From: Archilochus colubris
Lineage: Eukaryota > Chordata > Aves > Apodiformes > Trochilidae
Direction of reading: 5' to 3'
Assembly: GCA_023079485.1 (NCBI GenBank)
Contig: CM041115.1
Coordinates: forward strand, 39,628,305-39,692,304
DNA length: 64,000 bases
A model generated the notes under the pieces. That model was not told the DNA's origin. It saw nothing but the letters and a program-made list of their open reading frames with translations, and made no database searches. Both the position numbers and the translations under genes were made by a program. Below are positions 48,201 through 60,335 of the stretch, in pieces (the stretch's first letter is position 1; the number at the start of each line of letters is the position of its first letter).

Positions 48201-49491
48201 GAATGGCAGGTTTTAAATACTGTCTAGGTCTTAAGTAGACTCTCCATAGCCTCTTGCTCAAGATTACATTAGAAACAAGAAACTATTCATATACACTCTC
48301 AGCAAATCACACACCATGTCTGCTGCTAGCTGTAGCCATAAATCACATTTACAAAATTCAAAAGCACTGGACAGTGATGACTGGGACCCTCTTTGATTCC
48401 ACTCACTCATGAAGCCTGAGCTTCTGTGGATTGTGGGAGAAGCAGGCAGGATAAATTATAATTACATACAGTCCCTAATTATATCTTTCTTCCTTTGCTT
48501 AAAGTTGAGAAATGAGAGTATGGTAGGAAATCTGAGCTGTGTGCAGGTCAGGAATAACTGGAGGTACTTGTCTGCTTTTTTTTTAGTGGAGTACACTCAT
48601 TTTTCCTAACCTGAACACTTCAGGGAAAACCTTAAGTACACGACTATCAGGGTCAGCCAGCAAACTACATAGTTCTCTTGATCAGGCAAGTTTCCTCAGT
48701 TGCCCTACAACTTTTTTTTTTTTCCCACTGTGAAGTAAATTATCTGTGGTGTTTATAATATTGTTTGGAGTGCAGAGTATTTGTTGAATACTATAGTATT
48801 TTCAGGTGAAACAGTCCTTTACTGGAAAGCCTGTTTACCCAAACTTTAAACACAAAACTAGGAAGTCACGGGACCTGCTTAGTTTCTTTTTCTCTTCAGT
48901 CCTCAGCAAAGCATCAGCCACATTTAGCAGAAACTGACCACTTGTATTGACAGCTTTGAATTCATGACCAGCCTTGAAAATTCTCATGCAGCACTAAACA
49001 TGTTGAACACACTGCATGAATAGACCATGGAGTGACTTGCCACTTGTTCTCTCTTTCCAGGGTTTTATGATCGCTAATAAAGGTGAAAATGTGATGTGTG
49101 GCACACTTGTCTATTTTTATTTACAAGAGGAAAGCTGTTGCATTAACTTTTAATCCCGTTTACATCACAAAACAAAAATGAACAACACAAATTCAGAAAA
49201 AGAAGAAATAAAAGCTTTTGCACATGCTGCATTTACATTAGTGTTATTCAAGTTTAATTTCCTGGGATTCCCACCTAATGGTAAAAGATACACAGTAGCA
49301 TTTCAAAGCAGGACTAGAAGCATCCACTGGATGTGCCCTATGGCTACATCCTCTCAGATCAGAACACAGTGCTGGTACTTGGCCAGAGAGAGCCCATAGA
49401 AAGGAAATCAGAGAGGGCAAACAAGTGAAAAGTGAACTAGCCTTTGTCTCCCCTGCTTTCCACACGAGAGCAAGAGCTACTTCAGAGAACA
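45207..49491. other. Non-coding stretch, no gene recognised
   Basis: About 4.3 kb of AT-rich sequence with a T run at 48712-48723 and a 14-bp palindrome at 45372-45385 (ATCATGATCATGAT). A 139-codon minus frame (46367-46786) in a slightly GC-richer patch has no recognisable domain. No transposon is seen. Confidence 0.5.
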
Positions 49492-49512
49492 GGGAGGGGA
49501 GGGTGGGTGGGG
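49492..49512 (+). other. Strong G-quadruplex motif
   Basis: Five G-tracts of 3, 4, 3, 3 and 4 G separated only by single bases (A, A, T, T) on the plus strand. This fits the standard quadruplex pattern with one-nucleotide loops, the arrangement known to give very stable parallel quadruplexes. It lies in otherwise ordinary AT-rich sequence with no nearby CpG island. A regulatory role is inference. Confidence 0.8.
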
Positions 49513-52500
49513 TGTAGTGAGGCTTCTCAGAGATTCATTCTAAGTATCTTTTGAAACAATCATAGAAGATTTTGCAATGGAGTCCAGTCCACTGTGCAGC
49601 ATTTCTGTTTCCCCATGTGCTTAGGAGCAAGGACCATTACTGGTGTCAAGAAGGCACTAGAGAAATTGAGGATTATTGTGAGAGTTCATCGGCCTTACAA
49701 ACGTGATCTCTGAAGTTACTTCAGCAGCCCTCCTGCATTTTCTTCCTGCAAGAACTCAACACTGAAATTATCCCTCCTCAGTGTGAACCAGGAGGCTTCT
49801 TTAATCATTTCAAAAAACACAGTGTCCAGCCCAAGTACTTGGCAAGTGCTGTACAGTACATGTACCCTGAAACCATAAGCAGCTTTCACACTGAGAAAGA
49901 AATGTTAGCATTGGATACTTTACCCATAAACAAAGACCATTTGGGACATTCTGAAAAGGCAAGAAACACAAGTGGCAAGAAATACAAGTGGCAGGAATCT
50001 TATCTACCTTCATGCATCAGGCCAAAAATTACTTTTTCAGTTCACAAGATTACGCTTAAAAGATATACTTTGTGTTTTACAGTTCAAACCTAGATTAATA
50101 AAACTGCCATGTCTTTACCTAAAAGATACTCCTTGGTTCTTTCTGACTGAGAGGAAGAATGATTTATTTGTCAATCAGAGAATACTCTGGAAAATAAATT
50201 TTGCTCTTGTATTTTTTTTTCCTACAGAATGAGGAAAAAAGTCACTCTTCAGGCTAATGTACTGGTATACTTCTAGCATTAAATACAGAGAGGCTGGAAT
50301 TTCTGAGGGAACTGGAAAGATGTAGTGAATTTCCATTTTCTAGTACCAATATAGGAGGCAAAAAGCCTGCTGCCACTCTGAATGATCCAGTGCTGATTCT
50401 ATCTGCAAGTACTGCCATTGGCTTTAATAACAAACTTTCCTTTTTCTGACTAGTTGTAATTTGCAAGAATGTGTCTGCCTATTTATGTGGCTGTGAATGT
50501 TGCTCTGTGATTGAGTGAGATTTATTTCAGCTTTGGCAACAAGTTTCCAGTTTATTGGGGAGGGGGATTAAATTTCCATTTACAGAAAAGTGAGAGAGAG
50601 AAAAATATATACTCTCCTCTGTGTCCAGGGTTGGATTTTTTTAGAACTACTTGACACTGGAGAGAAGTTCTGGAAAATATACTTCTGTGTAATCTGATGT
50701 ACCAATATAATGCAAATCTTCTTGCTTTTACTCATTGTGTTGCCTGCCTGTTGCATTATTACTGATCAAAATTCATCATCATAATAATAAAAGAACTTGT
50801 TCAAAAGATGTTTATCCAAATATCTAAACAGTTTTTTGAGGAAAAGATCCATATTGAGCAGAGATATAATTTGCAGCAATAATGTCTGGAAGAAAAGAAA
50901 AATGAAAAGTGTCAGTCAAAGTAAACAGACTCTATATTGCAGCCCCCAGGAGGCCAGGCTACGGTGTATAATATATTCAGTTGCTCACATCTAGCCCTAT
51001 TTTCAAAGTCATAAACTGGGGTGGATTTGTCAGAGTTTCAACAATACAATTGTTTAGCTATAAATTTTCCTTCTGGCAAGTGCCAGAGTTTTCAGATAAT
51101 CCCAGGCAGGGATGTTCTTACAGTCACATATACAATACATGGTTCACAGGTAGTGTGTAGAGCCTGCAAACCATGCTCCCACAGAAGTTTTCAGGGGATC
51201 ACGAGCTCCCCCCAAGCACACAATGTAATTTGAATATATGATACACAAATACTTCCATCATGATGCATAAAGAGAGTCACATCGTTGTGGATTGTGTGTG
51301 ATTAACAGTGGAAGTGCAGAGTCAGTTTAGAAGTCTATAAATCAACTGACATTTTTTAGCATCATGAGCAATGATACATTCCCATGTGAAGCCACACAGG
51401 GAGGGCTTGGCTCAGGCCTTGTTTCAAAATAGTCAAGGGAAATACCTGTGTCTCTGTTAGCATGAGGCATGGCCCATAGCTTCTTACTTGGGCTATTTTC
51501 TCCTGACTACACATCTTACGTCCTGGCAGCAAGATCTCTTGAGGTTCTTTTTGTTTCATTTGAATGCTTGTTTAGCTTCCATCTAAGTAATACAATGGAG
51601 CTTGAAGTTTTATAGAAAAAACTACAAAGATAGCATTCATACTAAAATCGCTTCTTCTCGGTAAACATGATGAGAGCTGATGTACACAAACTAATGAAGA
51701 GGAAGGGAGAGAGAAGAGCATTTCCATTTCTCACTGGATTAGGAGGTCAGAGACTATTTCCCTGATTGAGCTGGAGTTTCCTCTCACAAATCATCTTATA
51801 CAGAGGCGTTTATTTATTCTTATATGGAAACTAAATAATTCTGGAAGGTTCTGGAGCATGGTAACATGTACCATCTCTCACATAACCTTCACTCTGTATT
51901 TTTGAGGGTCACAAGAGTCATGCCAACATAGAATTCCCTCCCTGAATATTACTCACAGTAAGTTTCACCCATTAGTTCTTAAAAAACCCAGAACTTATTG
52001 CAATAACTATAACCTTCTGAGTGCCTAGAATTGCCTTGCAGTGTAAGAGGAAAAAAGAATTTCATGCATTCCTTTGACCCACTGTTGATCCATCAGAAAG
52101 GACCTCCTAACTCACTCACTCACTATGTCTGGGGCAGCTGCTCCAGATGTTGCTGTGGGAGTTATCTATGCATTTAGAAGGTCCATGTGCTTTTGGCCCC
52201 ACTGTGTTCTTGCATATAACCTGCCCCCTTACCCTCATGACCCTCATGACCTCTCTCTTCCTAGTTGTTTCAGCTCACTGTAGTTCAAAGAAACATACCT
52301 GGCAGGTCATTCAGTGCATCCTGGTGAGCTCCTTGTTCTGAACTTGCTGACATTCTGTGCACACATCAGTGTGAGGCAAGGGAAGGGAGTGGAAGGGAAG
52401 GACTTAGAGGGCCCAGCACTTCCAGAATACCACATTGTAGGAGATTTACCACTGACTTTACTGGTGCATGGAGATGAAGCAGAACTGGCCACAGACACTT

Positions 52501-53348
52501 AGGGCATGTGGTGATGATTACCCCACCTTTTTTTAGCTTCTACATTGTTTATAAGCAGTAGGACTCTTTGCAAACACCTAACACAATGCCACAGGTCAAG
52601 ATTTGTGATTTATTGGAGGGGATGTACGAAGTCTTAAATGCTCTCTGTTCTGTTCCCTGAGAACTTACATACTTCAAAAATAATTGGACATAGAGCACAG
52701 TGTTGCAGCGTAATACTGAGTTCCATGGAGAAAAAGTATTTACTGTCTCTTTTTCCTCTCCTATTGAAAACAGAGAGAAAAAACTGCGTTATCTCCATCT
52801 TCCTTGAAAACCCCTGAAGATCAAGAGACTGATAGTTGAAGGTATTATAAATTCTTCTGTAACACAGTTCTGCAGCTAGTTTCTGTAACTCTGTGCTTGC
52901 CTCAAGCTTTATCCAATAATTAATCAGATTGTCTTGGTCACACATACTTCAACTATAAAATGCCTCTGAAAGAGACACTCACAACCAGCCCTAACTCCAC
53001 ACACACAAGGCTCTGATTTATTCATCAGTTTGGCCTGTCTAGAAGCAAAGGTATTGTTTTTCACCTGGGGTGTGATCCAGCACTCATTGATGTCAAAGGC
53101 AGTGCTCTCATTGACTTCCATGGGACACGGTATCAAGGCTTTTGCCCGCTAGCAGCTGACAGTAAGTGGTGTTGGTAGAGAGGGCAAGAAACCCAAAGGC
53201 AATTTAGAGTGCAATAAAATTACCGATATGTGCACTAGGTTACAGAAGATGCTTCTGTTAATCAGTATTCAGCCTCAGTATTTGATACCTATGCTGAGCA
53301 GCTGTGCCACATTGGCCAGATAGGAAGTCTTGTCCCCTGCCTGGCTCT
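49513..53348. other. Non-coding stretch, no gene recognised
   Basis: AT-rich sequence with a short 16-bp tandem duplication (49958-49989). Open frames up to 103 codons (52634-52945, minus) have no recognisable domain. No transposon or RNA gene is seen. Confidence 0.5.
49958..49989 (+). repeat. 16-bp tandem duplication
   Basis: GGCAAGAAACACAAGT is followed directly by a second copy with one C-to-T change, then by the first three bases of a third. A small slippage duplication. Confidence 0.85.
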
Positions 53349-53397
53349 GCCTTGCCTTGCCTTGCCTTGCCTTGCCTTGCCTTGCCTTGCCTTGCCT
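53349..53397 (+). repeat. (CCTTG)n pentanucleotide microsatellite, about 9-10 units
   Basis: Near-perfect tandem CCTTG units that pass directly into a CCCTT array on the right. The boundary looks like a G-to-C change that was then amplified. A Leu/Pro/Ala/Cys-repeat open frame across it is an artefact. Confidence 0.95.
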
Positions 53398-53495
53398 TTC
53401 CTTCCCTTCCCTTCCCTTCCCTTCCCTTCCCTCCCCTCCCCTTTCCTTCCCTTCCCTTCCCTCCCCTCCCCTTCCCTTCCTTTCCTCCCTTTTTC
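53398..53495 (+). repeat. (CCCTT)n-type pyrimidine array; minus strand is G-quadruplex-prone
   Basis: About 100 bases of pure C/T: CCCTT units mixed with CCCCT and CTTTCC variants. The minus strand is therefore a long series of GGG runs with 1-2 base spacers (GGGAAGGGAAGGG), which satisfies the quadruplex pattern many times over. It is also a homopyrimidine tract able to form triplex DNA. Confidence 0.95.
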
Positions 53496-53740
53496 TTTGA
53501 CTTTCTTCAGGTCAGTTTTTCTTTCTTTTTCTTCCTTTCTGTGTATTTTACTTATTTTCTCTCTCTGCTGCCTCTCCTTCCACCTTCTCCCTCATTTTCT
53601 CCTCTCCTGCTTTCTCTGCTTCTTTCTTCAACTTGCTTTTCTCAGTTTCGCTTTGCTTTGAAAATGCTAGGTGGTCATTTCAAAAGTTGTGTCCACATCT
53701 TCAGATTATATGCTTTCTTTAACAACTGAAAGGAAAACAG

Positions 53741-53898
53741 AAAAAGGAAGAGGAAGAGGAGGAAGAGGAAGAGGAAGAGGAAGAGGAAGAGGAAGAGGAA
53801 GAGGAAGAGGAAGAGGAAGAGGAAGAGGAAGAGGAAGAGGAAGAGGAAGAGGAAGAGGAAGAGGAAGAGGAAGAGGAAGAGGAAGAGGAAGAGGAAGG
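53741..53898 (+). repeat. (GGAAGA)n hexanucleotide array, about 22 pure units
   Basis: After a short start (AAAAAGGAAG AGGAAGAGGA) and one GGA slip near 53760, GGAAGA repeats without visible interruption from 53761 to about 53896. All six frames stay open, giving poly-(Gly-Arg), poly-Glu or poly-(Arg-Lys) on plus and poly-(Phe-Leu), poly-Ser or poly-(Leu-Pro) on minus. These are repeat artefacts rather than genes. The purity suggests recent expansion and probable length polymorphism. Confidence 0.97.
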
Positions 53899-53906
53899 AA
53901 GGGAAG

Positions 53907-53942
53907 ATGGAAAAAAGGAAAAAAGGAAAAAAGGAAAAAAGG
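53907..53942 (+). repeat. (GGAAAAAA)n octamer array
   Basis: About four GGAAAAAA units directly after the hexamer array, separated by GGAAGGGAAGAT. It is a second simple repeat of the same purine character. Confidence 0.9.
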
Positions 53943-56900
53943 AGTGGAAAAACAGCATGATAGAAGATGGGCGCTTTCTTCGTATTATATACTAGATTTT
54001 CTTTTCCAGATAAACCTTTTTTGGTTAACATTGGAGTTGCTTAGGATTTACAGTTACTTATTTGAGAGAAAAATTAGTGCATTTGCTTACTTTAAAATTA
54101 TCTTTCCATCTTTAATTGTTAGTGAAATACCTTTTATTTAATCAAAATAAGATATTGGTTCTTCCCCACTTTCCTTAGGGTTAACTATTCCTGGTCTATT
54201 TCTGATTTTCCTCTCTTTGCTTGGCCCCAAATGCACTAAAATGTCCCATCTCCATACATCTGAAGGTTAGAGGTGACTGGTTTATTTAGAGTTCACTGCA
54301 GTTGTACTGACACACACATGGAGCAACTGGCATACTTGGGCAGCAGGGCTCTTGCTCTGAAAGCCATTTCCATGTTGTAAGAGGAGGGGATGTAGGCTGT
54401 GACCCATCAGTAGGCTGTCTATACTCTAAAATAATGGAGAATGTGATAAACTGTCACCAGAATACAGTCTCAGTTCCCCAACTCTTAATGGTAGAATAAC
54501 ACAATAGGGTCAGACTAAAAAGGTTTCCTTATGAAAATTTTATCAGCAACTTTGGTAAATTGCTGTGGGGAAGGTGCTTTGCTCTCAGGCAGACCTGGAA
54601 CCTGTTTTTACAAGGTACAGCTCGCATGCATTCCCTCACTGCCGCAAGATATTAAGGGCACTCAAATTGAATTAACACCAAATCAGGCCGGTGCACTTAA
54701 CAATACAAATGCACTTAAGGGATGCCTCAGAATGATTTGTGACTAAAGAAAGCAAAGAAGAAATCAGCCTTGAAGACCACAGGGGTGGTGTTGTGTGTCA
54801 TATACAGGAAAAGCCATAAGTAGAACTTAGAATACCGGAAAACCATGAACTTCAAGGGCTCTCAGATACCTTAGACCTAGCCATAAAGTAGATGGTCTCT
54901 TTTGTGGTATGTAGAAACAATTGATAAATAAATTACAGCCAATTTTCTTAGTGACATGGTCTCCATTATCTCTGACAGCAACATATCTGCTTTACTAAAA
55001 TGATAAGAGGTGAATAATGGTATATCAGGTAGCAGAAAAAGAAATTCTCTGAGTTGCCTATTCTCTTCGTGACAGCAATGACAAAATGCAGAAGTGAATT
55101 AGATGTGATGTGGCAACTGACAGGGAGCACTGTGTGGACTCCTTCTAAGGCCAAAGCAGCTGAACCATAATTCTAGTTAGAGGGTAGCAGCCGTGGGGTT
55201 TTGTTTTTCTGTTAAACTGTCATACTTCTCCTTTTCAGAAAGCCACCTCCGTTTGCCATCATTTTGTATTAAGTTAATCGTTTTTCTCTCTCAGCCTGCA
55301 GGCCATATTTTCCCATCAGCCAGAGGATCAGCCCTGCAAAGTGTAGACCACAAGCAGGCATAAATCACGTAAAGAGCACTAAGAGCATTCTACACCTCAA
55401 GACTGCTCAGTGGATTGAGCTTTGCAGACAGGCCCACTTTGGTGATATTGGTTGAAGGTAATAATTCCCTTCTGCTCCAAGACTAGTGCTGGGATTCACA
55501 CTAACACACATTCAAGCTGTCTGTTACATGGATAGTCTCTTCAGAAAGCATGGAGGCCCTGTTAACTGGAGCAACATCAGTCTTCTATCTTGACACCGCA
55601 AAATGGTAGAGCTAGGGTCTTAAGTGATTAGAACTAAGAGCAGAAAGGAAAGTGAAAGACTCCAGACAGTTTTCTAAGTTCAGGATCTCTGTGTCAAACT
55701 ATGGTAGTGGCAACTGAGGTGAGATTCCTGCCTAGTAATGTGCTGCTGTTAAAAAAAGAGCCAAACAGACATTCTGATTTGAAATAGAGAAATCTTCTCT
55801 GTTTAGAAGGAGAACCATTGAAACAAGACACCTGTAAATAAACGATGGTTATGGAGGGAGCTTGGCTGGGTGTTTATGGAGAACATGTCAGGAAGCTGTG
55901 AAACAATGAGGGATTTAAATGAGCTGCACCATGGCCATTGAGCGACATGCGTATATACTGAAGCCTTTGCTATCAAAGAAAATATGATGTAGGGCCATTT
56001 GTTTCAGCCTACAGTGGCATGATGGCTTGCAGGCTGTACTGTCCACACACACCTTCCAGTTGAGTCACAGGAGTTAGGAAAGAAATATACCTACAAACTG
56101 ATGAGAGCCATAGCAATTATTTGGCAGAGGAAGTATTAGGGATCACCCCTCAGGCTCAGTTCTGAGAAGTGTCCAAACACTATTGAAAGCCCTCAAATAA
56201 AACAAAAGGACTGCTAGACAAACATTGCCTGGCACCTATGGAAATAACAGACTGCATATTGCCTAGGACCTGAATATGGAGGCAAAAATAAAGACTGAGG
56301 AGACTCAGAGTGGAAGGAGGCCCACTCCAGTTGCTCAGTCTGATATGTTTCAACCATGTTTACTCATAATTGAGAAACAGTTGCTTAAGCAAAACAGTCC
56401 TATGAAATGAGTAGCTCTGGTAGCTTCACTGACACAAAGCCTCTCCTGTTGGCTGTATCCAGAACGTGTGATTTTCTGTTATTTGTCTATTTTCTTACTC
56501 TCTCTCTCTTCTTTTCCCTGTTTTTGTTCCTAAAATCATAATAAGTAACACAAGGCCTAACACAGTTTTTTTCCCAAGTTGCCCAGCTTGAACATACATG
56601 TTTTGTGATTTCTGTAACCTTAAGTATATATGCAGATTGAACATATATAACAATCAAAGTATCAGATAAGTTTGAGTTATTCCTTCCATAGTTTTTATTA
56701 AATCTTTTGTTCATATACAGACTTTGAGTGTCATTTCACATTAATAGGACCATGGGATATCTGACCATCAAGCATTTCTTTGGGCTGCAACATTACAATT
56801 TCTCTCCATGGAAGAGCCAGATCTGAGATTAAGGTTGGATCCTTAATCCAGGATCCAGCTGCACCTCAGCTCATGTCTGAGAAAGAGTTGAGAAAGCAAG

Positions 56901-58570
56901 GGTGTCGAATTTTGTATCTCTCTGGGTGTCCTATCTGGGTTGTGACAGGAAGACACAACTGCTACCAGCATAAAGAGTATGGGGGTACCTCAGCAGCAGA
57001 GACAAGGCTCCCCAAGACAGCCCATGGTGCTCTTCATCCCCATGGAAAAGAGCCAGTCCATCATTACAGGGAGGCAGCCAGGAAACAGACAGCAGACGTA
57101 GCCTGTTCCTTGTCTCCTTCCTACATGGCCTGAAAAGCAAGTGTCAGAGAGAGCCAGCAGGAGACAATCACTGCTGAATAGGCCTTTTCTTCTTTCCTGT
57201 ATTCCATGGTAGACCAGACTGGCCAGGATACAAGCAGACAGTGTCATGGAGCCTAACTTCCTCCATGGGAGGGCAACTCTTGAAAAGAGCAAAAAGGAGA
57301 CATTCTTCTCCAAATATTCTGTGAGGCCTCTGCCTGGCCAACTTAGGACTTTTCTGTGAATCTACTCATGTCAATGTGGAGAAAGAGTGGGTTAAAGGAT
57401 TTCCACTTAATTCTGGTGCTACCCAAGTAGCACCAAAAGGAAACCAATCTGCTTCTGAGAGGAATGAACCAAGGCCAGCCAAACCACTCTCAACAGAGAA
57501 GAGCTTCAGTTTGCAAAACATGCTTGCAGACTAACCTTTGTGCCCAAAAAAAGCAGAGCCTGGAGTGGGAAAAGAGGCTGAACTGCTGCCCAGCCTCCAC
57601 ACTATGACTTTTGTCCTATCAGACTTCTACCCTTCAACCTGGTAGGAGCTCTGCACACAAACAACCACACTGTAGTAGTGACTGCTGAGCTGCATGACCC
57701 ACTAGATGTCCTTCTTAACAAATGTTTTTATTAAATTAGCAAAAAGGACTGTTCAGCAGCTTTCCATTAGCTCAGACCCAGATTCAGCTTGTACTCATGG
57801 CATGCTTTTTAATACCTCCTTTTGGAATACTAATCAAACATATCAACTAAATTTTTTCTCAAACTCAAGAAATATTCCTCTTGGTATCTACTGAGGATCT
57901 GAAAAGGATAACAAACCAGACTTTTACTCAAACCTTGTTCCGAGAAAAAATTTCTGAATTCCCTTATAAAATCAGATTCTTGGACAATTTCTGAGGACAA
58001 TGTTAGCTTTATTAATTGACAGATACAAAAGTCATTTTACACATAATAAGTATTTGCATGTTACAAAATTAATTAGGCCTAAGGATCTCGGTTGATGCAG
58101 AAAAATAGTAATAACCTTTTCATAAAGCAGAGTCTAGTGATCTGCATTTACTTCAGTTTCTTTATTCTCATTGGAGGCACAATTTTAAGTCAAGTTTCTC
58201 TGTAAAAACAGTGAATAGAAAATTAATAAATTATTAATTCCAATAAATGATTAATAGATGTTGTAATAAATTATCAACTGCTTTAAAATAGTCAGTCAAT
58301 AGATTGTTAGCCCTTATTAAAAACTATGCATTACAGCTCCTCTTGACATTCTTATAACCTCTTTCACCTTTATTAACCCTTTATAAACTATCTAGGAACA
58401 AAAACATGTTGTGGAATGCAAGAGATCAGAAGTCCATTACAAAGATAGAATCAGTCCCAATGCAATTACTCTTTCTTATGAAGACAGCAAATGTATTTTG
58501 AAGGCATTTGAACTGGGTTCTCTATTTTGCAGGGAATGAATAACAATCCAGGAATCTTACACATGCAGCA
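53943..58570. other. Non-coding stretch, no gene recognised
   Basis: About 4.6 kb of AT-rich unique sequence. A GC-richer patch at 56780-57313 keeps frames open on both strands (117 codons plus, 107 minus) without recognisable domains. No transposon, RNA gene or promoter is seen. Confidence 0.55.
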
Positions 58571-59075
58571 GAATGATAGAATGGTTGAGGTTGGACGGGA
58601 CCTCTTGAGTCATCTGGTACAGCCCTCTGCCCCATAAAGCAGCTGCCTCAGCCCATGCCCATGGTCTCCATCCAGAGACCACCACCAGTATCTCCAGAGA
58701 TAGAATACCCACAACTTCCTTAGGCAGCCTCTCCCTGTGCTTCATCACCTTCACAGTACAGACAGTCTGAGGCTTCTGCCTTTCCTCATAGGAAAGATGC
58801 TCCAGTCTCTTCATCACCTTTCTGGGCCTTTTCTTGACTCGGTCCATTATGCTCGTAACTGTCTTGTACTGAGGAGCCCAGAAATGGACACTGAACTCCA
58901 GGTGTGGCCTCACCAGAGCTGAACAGAGGGAAAGGATCTTATCCTTCAGCCTGCTGGCAGCAGTCTTCCTAATTCAGCCCAGAATACCATTAACCTTCTG
59001 TGTATTAAAGGTGTGTTGTTGTTTTATGTTCAGCTTATGTCCATTGGGATTCCCAGTTCCTGTTCTGCAAAGCTG
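58571..59075 (-). mobile_element. CR1 LINE 3' fragment (minus), internally deleted
   Basis: A CR1 in minus orientation. Plus-strand reading shows the reversed 3' UTR (AGAATGGTTGAGGTTGGACG) and the end of ORF2. The minus frame 58913-58557 contains R-P-H-L-E-F-S-V-H-F-W-A-P-Q-Y-K, then R-L-E-H-L-S-Y-E-E-R, and then jumps to T-V-K-V-M-K-H-R-E-R-L-P-K-E-V-V. The roughly 200-bp stretch normally found between these two blocks is missing, an internal deletion near 58770. Homology continues upstream to about 59075. A second CR1 in the same orientation lies 780 bp away. Confidence 0.92.
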
Positions 59076-59811
59076 AACACACATGCATATCAAGCACCTG
59101 ATGCTAATTCCATACAATGCAACATCTTCACTACATTTTAGATTAACTTGAATTAACAGTAGAAAAGCACCCAGTAAATTCAGAAAATTCAGCATTTGAT
59201 CAATGGAAAATGAATAAAACCTTCAAGAATCTATCTGCCCCTTGCATCTGTCCCTTAAGTGAGAGTTGCTCAACGTTATGTCTAAAAAACATTTTCATTA
59301 ATTATTCAGCATGCCATTAGAATATGACAATAGGTCCCAGCAACTTTCTCTTCCAGAACCAATTTAAATAAACACAGCTAAGGAGAAGGATACATTCCTC
59401 GCTCACCCTAAGAGTTAGAAGTTAATAATACTAAAAGTTAGTTGCCAAACAAAGAGACAAAGTGTTGTTTGGTTTGGAGCCAGTCTGCTTACATGTCTCA
59501 TGACACTTTAAATGAGTTCATTGTATTTTATGAGCATTGAAGCTTTCTCCTTCATCAGTCAAGTCGTTGTTTTGGTTTAATTATAATACATGCTGTGAAG
59601 TTATAACCCTTGAAATCACTAGCTCGCCTGAAGGTCCCCAGACCCTCCCTCCTCAATTGTCTCTCTCAGTCCCACTAACTCTTTGTGATGCTCCTCTTAT
59701 ATCTTTACTCAGTTGGTTCTAGCCCACACAAACCTATCAATCACAACATGAGAGTTTTGCCTTTCACTTGCTCAAAGTCAGCAGGAGAACATAGAATGAA
59801 TTTCCTCTGCT
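59076..59811. other. Non-coding gap between two CR1 fragments
   Basis: About 740 bp of AT-rich unique sequence. No feature is recognised. Confidence 0.6.

Positions 59812-59852
<41 letters not shown>
59812..59852 (+). repeat. (CA)14(TA)n compound microsatellite
   Basis: Fourteen CA units followed by six to seven TA units. It abuts the 3' end of the minus-strand CR1 that begins at 59853, replacing the octamer tail normally found there. Likely length-variable. Confidence 0.97.
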
Positions 59853-60335
59853 TCACAGAAGGGCTCAGGTTGGAAGGGACCTTTAAGATCATCTAGTTCC
59901 AACTCCCCAGCATGGGCAGGGACACCTTCTAATAGACCAGGTTGCTCAAAGCTCCACCCAACCTCACCTTGAACACTGCTAGGGAGGCAGCATCCACAAC
60001 CTCTGTAGAGGGCTGTCTGTTGCAGTATCTCACCTGCCTCATGCTCAGAATTTCTTCCTAATGTCTAACCTAAATCTCCCCTTTATACTGTCCCTCATCC
60101 TATCCCTACATGTCCTTACAAAACATCCCTCCTCAACTTCAGGTGCTGGAAGGCTTCTATAAGGTCTGCCCAGAGCTTTCTCTTCTCCAGGCTGAACAAC
60201 CCCAGTGCTCAGCCTGTCCTGAAGAGGAGAGGTGCTTCAGCCCTCTGAGCATCCCTGTGGCCCTCTGCTGGACTCACTCCAAGTATTCTTTGTCCTTCTC
60301 ATGTTTGGGATTTCAGAACTGGGAACAATTCATAT
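59853..60335 (-). mobile_element. CR1 LINE 3' fragment (minus)
   Basis: A CR1 in minus orientation. On plus it reads TTCACAGAAGGGCTCAGGTT, GGAAGGGACCTTTAAGATCA, then the reversed ORF2 C-terminal region (CATCCACAACCTC, CTTCTCCAGGCTGAACAACC, CCTCTGCTGGACTCACTCCA) and fades after GGGATTTCAGAACTGG (about 60320). The CATAGAAT octamer tail is absent and is replaced by the adjoining (CA)n(TA)n. A CTCF-like match (12 of 14) lies within it at 60258-60271. It is truncated and non-functional. Confidence 0.93.

Noticed and set aside
53304..53729. 141-codon plus frame rich in Leu/Pro/Phe/Ser
   Set aside because: Translation of the CCTTG/CCCTT arrays and neighbouring C/T-rich sequence; no real protein features.
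53671..54141. 156-codon plus frame rich in Gly-Arg
   Set aside because: It is created by the GGAAGA array; all six frames are open there for the same reason.
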